DNA from: Tritrichomonas musculus
Taxonomy: Eukaryota > Parabasalia > Tritrichomonadida > Tritrichomonadidae
NCBI GenBank assembly: GCA_039105265.1
Contig: JAPFFF010000002.1
Location: 4,340,001 to 4,404,000, forward strand
DNA: 64,000 bases
Direction: 5' to 3'
Below are positions 1 to 10,382 of the stretch, in pieces. Under the pieces are notes generated by a model. It worked only from the letters and a program-made list of their open reading frames with translations, made no database searches and was not told the origin of the DNA. How positions within the stretch are numbered: the stretch's first letter is position 1; the number at the start of each line of letters is the position of its first letter. The position numbers were made by a program, and so were the translations under genes.

Positions 1-909
1 TCTCCATTTCTCTAAATATTTTTAGACTTGATATTCTTTTAATAAAAAAAAACGCAAATTATTTTAGTAGCATTGCATTAATATTTCATTACATATTAAG
101 ATTCTTTAATTTGCAAATATGGAAATAATTTCATACTGAGAAGATATGAGGAAATTATCTTCTTATAACTTTGTTCTTAATCATAATCTTTTTGACATTC
201 TCAAAGAATAAGATGACATGTTAAATAAAAAACGATTATTTCCATCCATTTCATATAACATGTCATAAAGTTTATTTAAATTGTAAAATAAGTGTCAAAA
301 ACAAACCTAGTCAATTTAAACTTTTTCAGAGACATGCAACTATTCAAATAATAAACGTTCTCCTATTCAAAAAATAACGTACTGGATTTGTACCTTAATA
401 AAATAATAAGTAGGATTTATTTTTTCATAAATGAGGATAGAAGTGTCGAAACTATCGAATTTATAACAAATATGATTATAATTAATATATTTTATTTAAT
501 GACATATAATAAAGTTAAATTATTAATTATGATATATTTAATGCGATAGAAAACAAGATATTACTATAAAAAAATAATTACTTTTGAATTCAAATGCTGA
601 TCGTAATAGGCAAATTTTTAACTTTGAATAATTTGGTTAAAACTTTTCTATAAAAATCATTTTATTAATCATTTATATCATAAAAGTATCATATATTTGC
701 TTTTTGGTTGGTATAAATTGGAATTTCTCGCCTAATAATGTTGGACTTGGCTAATGTATATTAAATTAGATATGTAATTTTTTTGATGATTTGATGAAAT
801 GAAGCTCCAAAACATAAAATAACCTGTTGATTATTGATAATTATCATTAGGAATTTATATTTCTAAAAAAATAAACTTAAATAAGTAAATCATATTTCTG
901 TTACGAAAA
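1..909. other. AT-rich intergenic DNA
   Basis: There is no convincing ORF or RNA gene here. The stretch is AT-rich with homopolymer runs. Its one recognisable item is a copy of the 21-mer repeat end listed separately at 378-398. A 17-base segment at 301-317 recurs in inverted orientation at 2481-2497. Confidence 0.6.
378..398 (+). repeat. Copy of 21-bp repeat end (CGTAC...CCTTAA)
   Basis: This 21-mer matches 20 of 21 bases of the right end of the inverted-repeat pair at 9468-10382 and, like it, ends in TTAA. It may be the right end of another copy of the same family whose left end lies before the window. No partner was found within bases 1-360. Confidence 0.5.
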
Positions 910-1093
910 ATGTAGCGCACCAAATTCAAGCCGAGACCATAAAAGTCTTTGCCCCGACCGCGGGGTCTCGGCTTCGCTCGACGCCCGCTTGGGGCAGTAG
1001 AGACACTGGGAAAATTATGGAAAAATATTAAATCTTTCCTTTTTTTTTTTTTAAAACAAGGGACGCCACTTTTTGAACTGCGTTCAAAAAGTG
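910..1093. other. GC-rich patch with two strong hairpins
   Basis: This is a GC-rich island in very AT-rich DNA. One perfect 9-bp stem pairs 930-938 with 964-972 (GCCGAGACC/GGTCTCGGC). A second is a perfect 12-bp stem, 1067-1078 with 1082-1093, around a 3-base loop. The core of the second hairpin (TTTTTGAACTGCGTTCAAAAA) matches 19 of 21 bases at about 16786-16806, inside the left end of element B. The patch may be a remnant of a repeat or of an element end. No gene is visible. Confidence 0.55.
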
Positions 1094-1273
1094 TCTAGTA
1101 CACAGTTTTTTTTTCTTTTAGAAAAAAGACAATATCTATATAAAAGGCATTCAAATAAACAATAATTTAGTCAAAATTTTATTCTAAAATTAGCATAGCA
1201 TAAAAAACTTTATTAATGCTTTCTGTAAAAAAACTAACAAAAGTTTGTAATTAGCAAAAACGCGAACCAGTTA

Positions 1274-2118
1274 TTAACATCAATGTTTGTCTGTCGTTAG
1301 CATAGATGTTTATCTGTTGTTAGCATAGATGTTTATCTGTTGTTAGCATAGATGTTTATCTGTTGTTAGCATAGATGTTTATCTGTTGTTAGCATAGATG
1401 TTTATCTGTTGTTAGCATAGATGTTTATCTGTTGTTAGCATCAATGTTTATCTGTTGTTAGCATAGATGTTTATCTGTTGTTAGCATCAATGTTTATCTG
1501 TTGTTAGCATCAATGTTTGTCTGTCGTTAGCATAGATGTTTTTCTGTTGTCAGCATCGATGTTTGAATGTTGTTAGCATCGATGTTTGTATGTTGTCAGC
1601 ATCGATGTTTTTCTGTTGTTAGCATCGATGTTTATCTGTTGTTAGCATCGATGTTTATCTGTTGTTAGCATCGATGTTTATCTGTTGTTAGCATCGATGT
1701 TTATCTGTTGTTAGCATCGATGTTTGTATGTTGTTAGCATCAATGTTTATCTGTTGTTAGCATCAATATTTATCTGTTGCTAGCATCAATGTTTATCTGT
1801 TGTTAGCATCAATATTTATCTGTTGTTGGCATCAATGTTTGAATGTTGTCAGCATCGATGTTTGTATGTTGTCAGCATCGATGTTTGTAGGTTGTAAGCA
1901 TCAATGTTTGTCTGTTGTAAGCATCAATGTTTGTCTGTTGTAAGCATCAATGCTTGTCTGTTGTCAGCATCGATGTTTATCTGTTGTTAGCATCGATGTT
2001 TTTCTGTTGTTAGCATCGATGTTTTTCTGTTGTTAGCATCGATGTTTATCTATTGTTAGCATCGATGTTTGTCTGTTGTAAGCATCAATATTTATCTGTT
2101 GCTAGCATCAATGCTTGT
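1274..2118. repeat. 23-bp minisatellite, about 36 copies
   Basis: A 23-bp unit of the form AGCATMRATGTTTATCTGTTGTT is repeated head to tail about 36 times. Variants at the variable positions (AGCATAGATG, AGCATCGATG, AGCATCAATG) occur in blocks, which suggests local expansion of sub-arrays. Because 23 is not a multiple of three, no reading frame persists through the array, so it is not a coding repeat. There are no spacers, so it is not CRISPR. Confidence 0.95.
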
Positions 2119-2186
2119 CAGTATTTAAGATAATATTATCTGGCGGTAGGATTATCTGGTTGTGGGATTTATCTGGCTATGAGATT

Positions 2187-2326
2187 AAACTATTTTATTT
2201 CTTTTTGATAAATTAATTAAAAAAAAAATAAAAATAAAAAAATTAAATTCTATGAGCTTTATGAAAAAAATAACTGAAAAATTTTTTTTATAAAAATATC
2301 TTAATCAAAAAGAAATAAAATAGTTT
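2187..2326. repeat. Perfect 23-bp inverted repeat, about 94-nt loop
   Basis: Bases 2187-2209 and 2304-2326 are perfect reverse complements (AAACTATTTTATTTC...). They could form a hairpin or be the ends of a tiny MITE of about 140 bp. No clear target duplication was recognised. Confidence 0.6.
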
Positions 2327-3730
2327 ACAATTATAATTACAAATGCAAATAATAATATACTTAAATTAATTATTATCCAAAATATTTTAAAACAATATGA
2401 TGGCTGGATAAGTTCAGGTCTTATTTTTTTGGGGTTTTGTTTTATTATATTAAGAAAATCAATAATTGACCTTGGGAACAAATTTGACTAGGTTTGTCTG
2501 GGAACAAAAACGATTGCCCCATTTTTTAAAAAATATCAGACCAAATAGCAACACAAAATGTTTTTTACATATCCTCTGAATTACCTTCAAAAGTTTGAAT
2601 ATTGGGTTTCTTTAATTCAAAAAGTTTATAATTTGAGAGCTAATTTGGCCAAGATTATGAACATTATAAGATGTGATTTTTGGACAAAGAGATTAAAAAA
2701 GAAAAATTTAATAAGAAGATATAAAGTTTATTAATATAAAATAGAAATAGTTAAACCGAGAATTTATTAATAATTTATGAAAAATGTTTCGAATAGGCAA
2801 TTATTCTATGATCTTTTGGAAAAGCATACCATTATTTTGTAGAATTATTCGATCGATTTGGATAAGTGCAATCTTTTTTTTTTTTTTTTTTTATTGATAT
2901 TTATGTAGAATTGTTGAATCGATTTTGTTTTCAAAAGTCAGACGCCGAAGTTTGGTTTCAATTTAGGTGCAAAAATCACAATAGCATTTGCGCTAAGAAG
3001 AATTCTTCGATAAAGCTATTAAATAGTAATAATTCGTAAGAAACTGAATTCAAAATATTTAAAAAAATATTCTTCAGCATCCCCAGAAAAAAAAAACAAA
3101 TATATAAGGAAAAAGATGAATAAAAGTTAAAAATAGCAAAATTTCTGCAGAGCCTCAGCTAAATATGGGATTTAAATATTTGTCATTTCAGGATTTTCTG
3201 AGAAAAGTATGAAAAACGTAAATATCTTTTAATTAAAATAATGTACCTCATTTTAATTTTAATTAAATTTTAAATAATATATATTTTATGTAAAAAATAA
3301 AATTTTTTTATATATGCTAACAATATATATACATATATATGCTTTTTTTAATTTGACTTTTTGATAATTTTATCAAAAGCCAAAATTTTAAACCGTTCTA
3401 ATTGTTAAAGCAATTCATAAAATTAAAATATCTTATTACATTAGTTTTGTTATTTAAAAGTTGAGAAGAATTTATTATAAAAAATTGATCCAATTCAATA
3501 AATGTAGATAAAAAAAAAAAAAAAAAAATAACTTTTTGACTTTTTATTTGTTTAATTTATATTAAAAAGTTACCTTGTTATATCAAACAATAGTTTACAA
3601 AACAAAAAAGTATTGAATAATCTGGCTATTTAAAAACGACAAACTTCTTATGAAAAAGTTTTGATATTGTTTATAATTTGAAATAAAATTGAATGGCAAA
3701 AATTTAAAAAACGAAAGAGTAGTCAACAAC
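2327..3730. other. AT-rich intergenic DNA
   Basis: No ORF of note and no RNA gene were recognised. The stretch holds homopolymer A/T tracts and an AT dinucleotide patch near 3320-3345. It presumably includes the upstream region of the gene at 3744. Confidence 0.6.
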
Positions 3731-3743
3731 TCATTATCATATT
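3731..3743 (+). promoter_or_regulatory. Initiator (Inr)-like elements before the 3744 start
   Basis: TCATT at 3731 and TCATA at 3737 both fit the trichomonad initiator TCA(Py)(A/T). The first puts the +1 A 11 nt before the ATG, within the short leader length typical of trichomonads. This supports the start at 3744. Confidence 0.6.
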
Positions 3744-6700
3744 ATGTCGAAGATCAAGCTTATTTATGCCTTAGCTGATACACCTTCAAGATCGTTTATC
3801 CTCATGATTTCAAAAACCGAAACATGCGAAGGTCTCTTAAAAACCATAAGTACTAAACAAAAGAAAACTTATACGACACTTTTTTATGATGGTTCCGAAT
3901 TGAATGCTGATGATGTTATATTTGACTTTTGGGAAATGGACCCTGAATATATATTTTTCGCCTCAACTGATTCTACTCCTCCTCCAGCTGATTTTATCGA
4001 AGCTATTTATAATACAAGAAATAGCGCCAAAATAGGAAAGCCAACTGAGCCTAAACTATCAGATTCTTCAGATTCCAAACCAGCTCCATCTCCAAAAGTT
4101 CCACCAGGTGGTGGCGCAATTAAACCACCAGGTGCTGGTGCAATTAAACCACCAGGTGGTGGCGCAATTAAACCACCAGGTGCTGGTGCAATTAAACCAC
4201 CAGGTGGTGGCGCAATTAAACCACCAGGTGCTGGTGCAATTAAACCACCAGGTGGTGGTGCAATTAAACCACCAGGTGGTGGTGCAATTAAACCACCAGG
4301 TGGTGCCTTAGCAAAACCTCCAGGTGCTGCTCCAGTTAAACAACCTATAAAAGCAGCTGACCCACCAGGGAAATTAGCAGGATCTGGTGGAGGAGGCAAA
4401 GCTTTGAAGCCAATGTTTCCTGCAGGTGGAAATACTAAAACGGGAGCTGAACAATTTACTACAAAGCAAAATGAGTATGATATTCGTGTATCAATGATTG
4501 GCAACGAACATGAAGCAGGAATTATGTCAGCAAAGGTTGAACCAAGAGTTGATATCACCAAAAACTATTTATTTTATTTCACAGGTGCAAGCCAAGATAT
4601 GTTATTAAAGGGCATTGAAGTTGAATTGAATACTGCTATGAATCCGAATCAGTGCCGAGATGCATTATTAAATTATGTTAAAGAAAAAGTTGATATTTCA
4701 AACAAGCAATTGCTCATTTATCTTCCAGGTGGTATTCCATTCGTTGCCGGAACACTTGGTGATATATATCTCAAAAAAGATCTCAAAGCCAAAAATGTAA
4801 TTTATGGCGTTTTGACCAGAAGAGTTTCAGATGTCATTTTGAAAGGATCATATCCTGAACTTTGTAATGTCAGCGATCAAGATCATAAATTACTTATATC
4901 TCCTTTATGTGACTCAACAGATAGAGGTTTGTCAGATATGGCATGCCTGATGGGCTATTTGAATCATGATGGCGTCAAAGGAGATCTCCTTTTAAGAACA
5001 TGCGCAACTGTTATTCATTTTCCACCATTAATTACATCGATGAATAGAATTATTGAACGTAATCAAGTTGTTGGTCGTGATGTTATTACGGTAACATCTA
5101 CCCTTTACACTTTCTTTAGATGCTATCTACCAAAAGACACGTGCAAGGATAACCAAGTTTTAGAATATGCACTCAGAATGTGTAATTTAATTTCTCACAT
5201 TAATGATCCTCCTGATAAGTTACCAATGATGAATTTTGAAGTTAAACCAGGAGATCCATCCACTAAGTTCCTTTCTGATTTGAAACTCGGGCCAATTGTA
5301 TACTTCTGGAAACAGGATATTGGAGATGATTTTCCATGGGTTGAATTCAAACTTCAAGGTTTAGAAGCAATTCAAAACGCATACAATCTTATTGCATCTT
5401 TTACACCAATAGCACCACTTTCAATGCGTAATGCATCCGCCTGTACAATTGTTAGAGGAAAAGATCACGAATATCTTTATTTAATGCCTTCACAGTCAAA
5501 AGATTCTAAGAGCCAAAATATGGTTCAAATTGTTGATCCAATGACTGGAATGACCGAAGCAAAGGATGTTGAAACATTTTCAAAAGAGCAAGGCAATATC
5601 AAGAGCGGCGCTGTAGCTACACAAGATTTAATTGATCCAGAACGAGTTAAACAAATCATCATGGTTAACTTTGATGAATCTAAATCAATGATTGGTGACT
5701 TAGCAGGTTATGTCATTCCAAAGAAGAGTGATAAAGATCATCGAGTAACCATTGCATATCAATATTTGACTACATTTGCTAACCGAACTTATGGTTATCG
5801 TATCCCATGTATTCAAGGTCTTGTTTCATTTAATAACAACATTACTATTCGCTGCCCCTTGAGTCCACTTGTTCCAGATTTCGAAGACAAGGGTCTTAAG
5901 AATATTAATCCAGATTCAATCACTAAATTATGGGACTCACTTAAGACCAGCTGCGAAGAAATTGTTAAATTCAGAAGGGACAGTAAAGGTAAAGAAATTT
6001 ATAATAATGCAACTTCAAGAATTCTTGTTATTTCTGATGGTGAAGATAAGAATTTCTCAACTTCAAAAGTTCAAGATGTTGTCAAAGAACTCATCAAGAA
6101 CAAGATCATCGTTGATAGCGTCATTATAAGTACTGAATTTGAAGAATGTAAGATGCTCTGTGCAGTTAGCCATGCAACAGGCGGTCTCTCGTTCTGTCCA
6201 AAGACTGTTAGTGAAGGACTTAACTTATTTGAGCAAAGCGCTTTCTTGAACTATGAAGAAAGAAAATCCCATTCTGATCCTTTGATCAAAGGTAATAGAA
6301 ACACTATCCCATCTCGTCTCGCTAAGACTCCAGACATGATTACAGAACAATTCATGAATGATGCATGCAGAGATGCAGAATTTGATCAAATAATTCAAAA
6401 CAAAGAATTAATCCAAGCCTCAGCAAACATTAAGTTAGCAACACCACGCCATGTTTGTGGAAAGAATCGTGATACAATCATACCACAACCAAGGCAAAGA
6501 AGAATCTTAAGAGAATTGCACGCTGCTGCAGAAACAAATGATCCAAATTCGCCAAACTATGACCCAGATATGGTTGTTTATACCTTCCAATCAAATCTTG
6601 ATCGCTGGCGTGTATATTTGAAGGGGCCAGAGGGAACACCTTATGCTAACAAATGGTGGTACTTATATGTTACTTTCCCAGAGCTCTATCCAATTCAACC

Positions 6701-7241
6701 ACCAATTTTCAGGTTTGTTTCTGTTCCTTACCACTTGAACGTCTCCTCTGAAGGAAGAATTTGCTTGAATATCATCGAAAAAGGATACATTTCATCCAAG
6801 CATGTTGTTAACATCATTCAAGAAATTAAAGAACTTTTCCTCCTTCCAAGCATTGATACCCCAATTCAAATAGAAACACTTGACATGTTCAAGAATCAGA
6901 AAGACAAATATGAAGAATTAGCAAGAAAATCATCTGAAGAAAACGCTAAAGATGATTACAATGAATACATTGGAAAGGCACTTGTCATTGATGAAGTTCC
7001 TGAAGGTTTCACAATTGAATTCCATGATAACATTCCACCTTACATGCTTTCTCAAATTTCTGGAAAACCACTTCAAAAAGGAAAGACTGTTATTGCATCA
7101 TCTGGTGCACTTTACGATAAGGATGAATTAAAGCAGCTTGTTTCTTCGAATAGGAATCCTATTTGTGTCATCACCGGAAAGCCACTTACTGAAAGACCAG
7201 AAGATTTCAATGATGATGATTCAGAAGGTGACGCAATTTAA
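3744..7241 (+). CDS. Pro-Gly repeat / VWA / ubiquitin-conjugating E2 / U-box-like fusion protein
   Basis: This 1165-residue protein joins several ubiquitin-pathway modules. Residues 1-75 resemble a ubiquitin-like fold. Residues 121-189 hold an eight-residue Pro-Gly repeat. A VWA domain spans about 635-815 with a MIDAS-type DESKS motif near 647. An E2 (UBC) fold covers about 915-1040; its active-site segment GRICLNII puts the catalytic Cys at about 1007, with HLN in place of the usual HPN upstream. The end, about 1097-1150, contains ISGKPL...YDKDEL...CVITGKPLTE, which resembles a U-box without metal ligands. If active, it could accept ubiquitin from E1 and guide transfer to substrates bound by VWA. 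The domain calls come from motifs; the combined E2 plus E3 role is inference. The start is supported by an Inr 11 nt upstream. No intron is seen. Confidence 0.88.
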   Translation: MSKIKLIYALADTPSRSFILMISKTETCEGLLKTISTKQKKTYTTLFYDGSELNADDVIFDFWEMDPEYIFFASTDSTPPPADFIEAIYNTRNSAKIGKPTEPKLSDSSDSKPAPSPKVPPGGGAIKPPGAGAIKPPGGGAIKPPGAGAIKPPGGGAIKPPGAGAIKPPGGGAIKPPGGGAIKPPGGALAKPPGAAPVKQPIKAADPPGKLAGSGGGGKALKPMFPAGGNTKTGAEQFTTKQNEYDIRVSMIGNEHEAGIMSAKVEPRVDITKNYLFYFTGASQDMLLKGIEVELNTAMNPNQCRDALLNYVKEKVDISNKQLLIYLPGGIPFVAGTLGDIYLKKDLKAKNVIYGVLTRRVSDVILKGSYPELCNVSDQDHKLLISPLCDSTDRGLSDMACLMGYLNHDGVKGDLLLRTCATVIHFPPLITSMNRIIERNQVVGRDVITVTSTLYTFFRCYLPKDTCKDNQVLEYALRMCNLISHINDPPDKLPMMNFEVKPGDPSTKFLSDLKLGPIVYFWKQDIGDDFPWVEFKLQGLEAIQNAYNLIASFTPIAPLSMRNASACTIVRGKDHEYLYLMPSQSKDSKSQNMVQIVDPMTGMTEAKDVETFSKEQGNIKSGAVATQDLIDPERVKQIIMVNFDESKSMIGDLAGYVIPKKSDKDHRVTIAYQYLTTFANRTYGYRIPCIQGLVSFNNNITIRCPLSPLVPDFEDKGLKNINPDSITKLWDSLKTSCEEIVKFRRDSKGKEIYNNATSRILVISDGEDKNFSTSKVQDVVKELIKNKIIVDSVIISTEFEECKMLCAVSHATGGLSFCPKTVSEGLNLFEQSAFLNYEERKSHSDPLIKGNRNTIPSRLAKTPDMITEQFMNDACRDAEFDQIIQNKELIQASANIKLATPRHVCGKNRDTIIPQPRQRRILRELHAAAETNDPNSPNYDPDMVVYTFQSNLDRWRVYLKGPEGTPYANKWWYLYVTFPELYPIQPPIFRFVSVPYHLNVSSEGRICLNIIEKGYISSKHVVNIIQEIKELFLLPSIDTPIQIETLDMFKNQKDKYEELARKSSEENAKDDYNEYIGKALVIDEVPEGFTIEFHDNIPPYMLSQISGKPLQKGKTVIASSGALYDKDELKQLVSSNRNPICVITGKPLTERPEDFNDDDSEGDAI
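4105..4310 (+). repeat. 24-bp coding repeat (PPGGGAIK / PPGAGAIK)
   Basis: About eight near-perfect 24-bp units are followed by two diverged ones. They encode a Pro-Gly-rich linker in which GGG and GAG versions partly alternate, which suggests expansion of a 48-bp double unit. The array stays in frame. The antisense ORF over it is a by-product. Confidence 0.9.
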
Positions 7242-7576
7242 GTCTAAATAATTGAATTATTTACAGCTGAAATAATTCACTTGTTTTCCTTAATTTTTCT
7301 AAAAATTCCTAGCATTATTTTTTTTTTTTATCTCAATTTAGTGTTCGAAAAGCCTAATAATGTTGCAATTTACTTATTCAAAGAGAAACAGTTCTTAAAA
7401 AAAAAAATAATTTGTTAGTTTGAATAATTATTCCTCCATATTCAAAAAAGTAAAATAGATATAAAGTATCTTCCTTATTTGAATAGCAATTGCTATTAAT
7501 AGGGATTCTAAAAAAATTATTAATAAAAAATAAATCGTTTTTATCATTTAATAATTTTGATTTGAATAATATAGAG
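7242..7576. other. Intergenic spacer
   Basis: AT-rich spacer between the fusion gene and tRNA-Glu. TAAATAA follows shortly after the stop and could serve for polyadenylation. Nothing else is recognised. Confidence 0.5.
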
Positions 7577-7648
7577 TCCGACATCGTTCAGCGGTTAGGA
7601 TACGTGGTTTTCATCCACGGGATCGGGGTTCGACTCCCCGTGTCGGAA
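7577..7648 (+). tRNA. tRNA-Glu (TTC anticodon)
   Basis: A full cloverleaf can be drawn. The acceptor TCCGACA pairs with TGTCGGA. The A box and D arm lie at TTCAGCGGTTAGGAT, the anticodon loop TTTTCAT is closed by GTGG/CCAC and carries TTC, and the T arm is GGGGTTCGACTCCCC. There is no intron. A run of seven T follows at once. Confidence 0.96.
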
Positions 7649-7652
7649 TAAG

Positions 7653-7659
7653 TTTTTTT
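7653..7659 (+). terminator. Pol III oligo-T terminator
   Basis: Seven T residues begin five bases after the tRNA-Glu discriminator base. This is the normal RNA polymerase III stop signal. Confidence 0.85.
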
Positions 7660-7704
7660 CTCAAAAATATATAAAAAAATTCTATTCTATATCTTTATTT
7701 TTTT

Positions 7705-8950
7705 TCATAATAATTTAACTGCATCAAGATGATTAGCACCTTCTGCAACTGTATTTGTCGTGTTATCAAATTCTTTCTTTCTATCTTTAATCACTTTAAT
7801 AGGTATAAAGATGAAGCACTTGTACAATAAAAAAACAGTTATATCGGAAATATTATAAATATACATTATTTTTGTCGCATCGCCCTTAAATTGATGAGTC
7901 AAAATCTTGCAACCAGCTCATAATATTATCATTTGAATCATCTGTGGTATGAATGAAAAAAGCGGTTTTCCAATCACATTCATCAGCATTGATACTGATA
8001 TTCCAATTCATTAAAGTGGAGAAGTATAAAATGGAACAGGAAACATTTTTTCAGCCAACTTAATTTCTTTTTCATTGTGCAGAAAGGAACGGCAAATGAA
8101 CGATTTACCTGGAATAATTATGCATGAAACCAAAAATTTCAAAGCTGAATTAAACAGTAATGTCCATAAAAATAGAAGGACAAGTCTATCCATATTATGC
8201 AACCAAAAGCATGTGTTCCAGCTGATAGAAAACTCTGTCCAAAAGCGCCGGGAATTGCCGAATTGACCATTGAAATTTGAGTGAAAACAGCGAAAACTCC
8301 CCCGATTTCTTCTGATTGGCTTTTGTCCATCGAATTCATTGTTTGAAGAATCAAAATTGGTGGTAGAACAAATACAAAAAAGCTCAGAAATACAGGCATT
8401 GCAAACAAAAGGGCATTTTTTATTTCTGATGAAAAATTTCAAAAATATCGGAAAATTTTGATTTTACTTGATTTTATTGTTTGGGATGTTTGGAGGAGGT
8501 TCATCTCCAATGAAAACGACACTAATTCCATCTCCTGCAATGCAAAAAGTTGCATCATTTGTGAATATTGTTTCTACAGGAGAAAAAATATCAGTGTCAA
8601 TAAGACCAGAGTTGAGAAGAAGCTGTCCATAGTAGTTCCTTCCTCATGAAAGAACTTTTCCTTTATCAGTTTGAAAAAGGAATGATAAAATCCAGCATAT
8701 ACTGCTATGAATTTGTATCCATTTAATGCTGATATTTCAACAAATTGAGAAGCATTTATAGTTTCATTTTTAAGGCTGAGTTTGTCATTGCGCCAAGCAA
8801 AGAAGTTTGCTCAAGTTCATTATTAAATTTCACATTTAATTCCCTCATTTTCTCAAGTTTTTTTTGTAATAAGTTCTTCATTCATTTTCATTTTTCTAAT
8901 GAATATGATGAATGCAAATATCTTTCAAAGAATCATTTGTGTTTCGATTA
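7705..8950 (-). pseudogene. Decayed host gene for a multi-pass membrane protein
   Basis: On the minus strand several short reading frames follow one another and look protein-like, but no single frame stays open. Stretches include NASQFVEISALNGYKF near 8700-8750, AGDGISVVFIGDEPPP near 8495-8550, and hydrophobic spans in the frame at 8139-8408 (FAMPVFLSFFVFVLPPILIL and a second around IIWIDLSFYFYG). Another stretch, KGDATKIMYIYNISDITVFLL, lies near 7820-7890. The mix of soluble and membrane segments recalls the large trichomonad families of receptor-like multi-span proteins, some of which carry cyclase domains, but I cannot assign the family. Several frameshifts and stops are needed to explain the pattern, so I read it as a pseudogene. 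Confidence 0.5.
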
Positions 8951-9071
8951 AAGATAAAATTACTTCAATTTTTTTCATCTCTTATTCCCTTTAGCTCAAA
9001 AAATTTAAGCAAAACAAGAAAACATTTACTTATAGAATTTTATTTTAATTATTATCAAACAAAAAAAGTTT

Positions 9072-9152
9072 GGTACCTGTGGGGTTCGAACCCACGCTCC
9101 TCGCGGAATTGGGGCTTAAATCCAACGCCTTAGACCACTCGGCCAAAGTACC
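9072..9152 (-). tRNA. tRNA-Leu (TAA anticodon)
   Basis: On the minus strand the acceptor GGTAC(T/C) arms match at both ends. The A box is TGGCCGAGTGGTC, the anticodon loop TTTAAGC carries TAA, and a long variable arm (CCGCGAGGAGCG) marks a class II tRNA. The T arm is GTGGGTTCGAACCCCAC. The length is 81 nt with no intron. Just downstream on the minus strand is a run of seven T (plus-strand A at 9061-9067), the Pol III stop. Confidence 0.95.
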
Positions 9153-9467
9153 TTACAATCTCTTCAATTTATTTGTAAAATATAAAATATAATAATTCAT
9201 GGAGAAAAACATCCTTAAGGATGACCTTTCACCGTTTATAATTTATTTTATAACGATTAATTTTTGTATTCATTTTCATCGTAAATCATTGAAAATTAAA
9301 AAATTTAATAACTCAAGTTAGAAGGGAAAAATGAAACTTGTTTTTGTGTTAATACAAATCAAATAGAATAAATTATTGATATCCGGTTCGAAAAGTAATA
9401 TTAATACTTGTTATTTATCAAATTTAATCATTTTTTTATTTTATCTACTAAAATTTCATCTTTTTCT
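9153..9467. other. Intergenic spacer
   Basis: AT-rich DNA upstream of tRNA-Leu. No gene is seen. Confidence 0.5.
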
Positions 9468-10382
9468 TTAAGGTACAAATCTAGTACGTTTAGAAACCGC
9501 AATTTTTTTTGACACTTTAAGAGCATAATAAGGTAAAGTATTCAATTTAAAATCTTTCAAAAAGTGAATGAAAGAATGAGCGTTTTATAACTAATATCAT
9601 GATTAAAAAAAATCTTGATTGGAGCAATGTTGATAAAAAACAATAAGTTATAATATTTCGTGTTTGCTTGCTCTTAAATATTTCCATGAATGAAGATATG
9701 ATAAGGAATATTCATTAGATCAATAGGCACAAGTTGGAAAAAAAGGCTGATCAACTAGTTTTATTTTGAAATCTTATTATGAAATAAATAAAAAAATCTG
9801 GAATCGTGACGTTGGATTTCTTTTTATTGCTAATTTCATTTTTTGAGTACTTTATTTTTTATACTCCTCAGAAATCTCTTTTTTTCTCACAATTTTTTTC
9901 AATTAAAAATATTTTACAGCTATCAAACAACTCAGAAAATCATTATCAATTTTCTTAGACTTCAATTTTTTTCAAAGAATATTAATTCAATTTTATATCA
10001 TGGATTGATAATTTTATTTGAAATAAACTTATCAATTTTTTTTTTCTTTTTCAAAAAATTAATATATATTTTTTTTTATATTGAACGTCAATTTAATCTT
10101 TATATTTAGGGAATATATTTATTTCCTTATATTTTATATTATATAATAATATTTCAAGTCATCCTGCATTTTTCATACCTAACTATGCTCTCACTTTATT
10201 AAAACTAAAGGACATGTTATATAAAAAAGTATTTTTATCATAAAAATTTTATAAAAAAAAAATAAAGTTCAGAATTTCAAATCTGACATGCATTCAAAAT
10301 AAAACTTTTTCAATCGGGCAAGGGGTCTCAAATATATAACGTGCTTTCTCTCAATCTAAATCGTACTAGATTTGTACCTTAA
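9468..10382. mobile_element. TTAA-bounded inverted-repeat element, non-coding
   Basis: A perfect 21-bp inverted repeat bounds this 915-bp segment: TTAAGGTACAAATCTAGTACG at 9468-9488 and its reverse complement at 10362-10382. Each end carries TTAA outermost, the target preferred by piggyBac-type transposases. The interior has no credible transposase; an 88-residue Phe/Ile-rich ORF at 9843-10109 is low complexity. A third copy of the 21-mer at 378-398 shows that this is a repeat family. I read it as a non-autonomous element; the piggyBac link is inference. Confidence 0.5.

Noticed and set aside
1274-2118. CRISPR-like or coding repeat array
   Set aside because: Units abut with no spacers, the period of 23 breaks any frame, and the context is eukaryotic.
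301-2497. 17-bp inverted match (301-317 and 2481-2497) as ends of a 2.2-kb element
   Set aside because: Similarity does not extend beyond 17 bp, there is no visible target duplication and the span includes the minisatellite; left as a minor note.
4007-4561. Minus-strand 184-residue ORF and plus-strand 67-residue ORF over the Pro-Gly repeat
   Set aside because: Both are shadows of the 24-bp repeat in the real gene, and their sequences are pure repeat by-products.
8011-8442. 143-residue minus-strand ORF as an intact gene
   Set aside because: An overlapping frame (8139-8408) looks more protein-like and neither continues; better explained as one decayed gene.
9843-10109. 88-residue plus-strand ORF
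   Set aside because: Low-complexity Phe/Ile/Leu product of AT-rich DNA, inside a repeat element.
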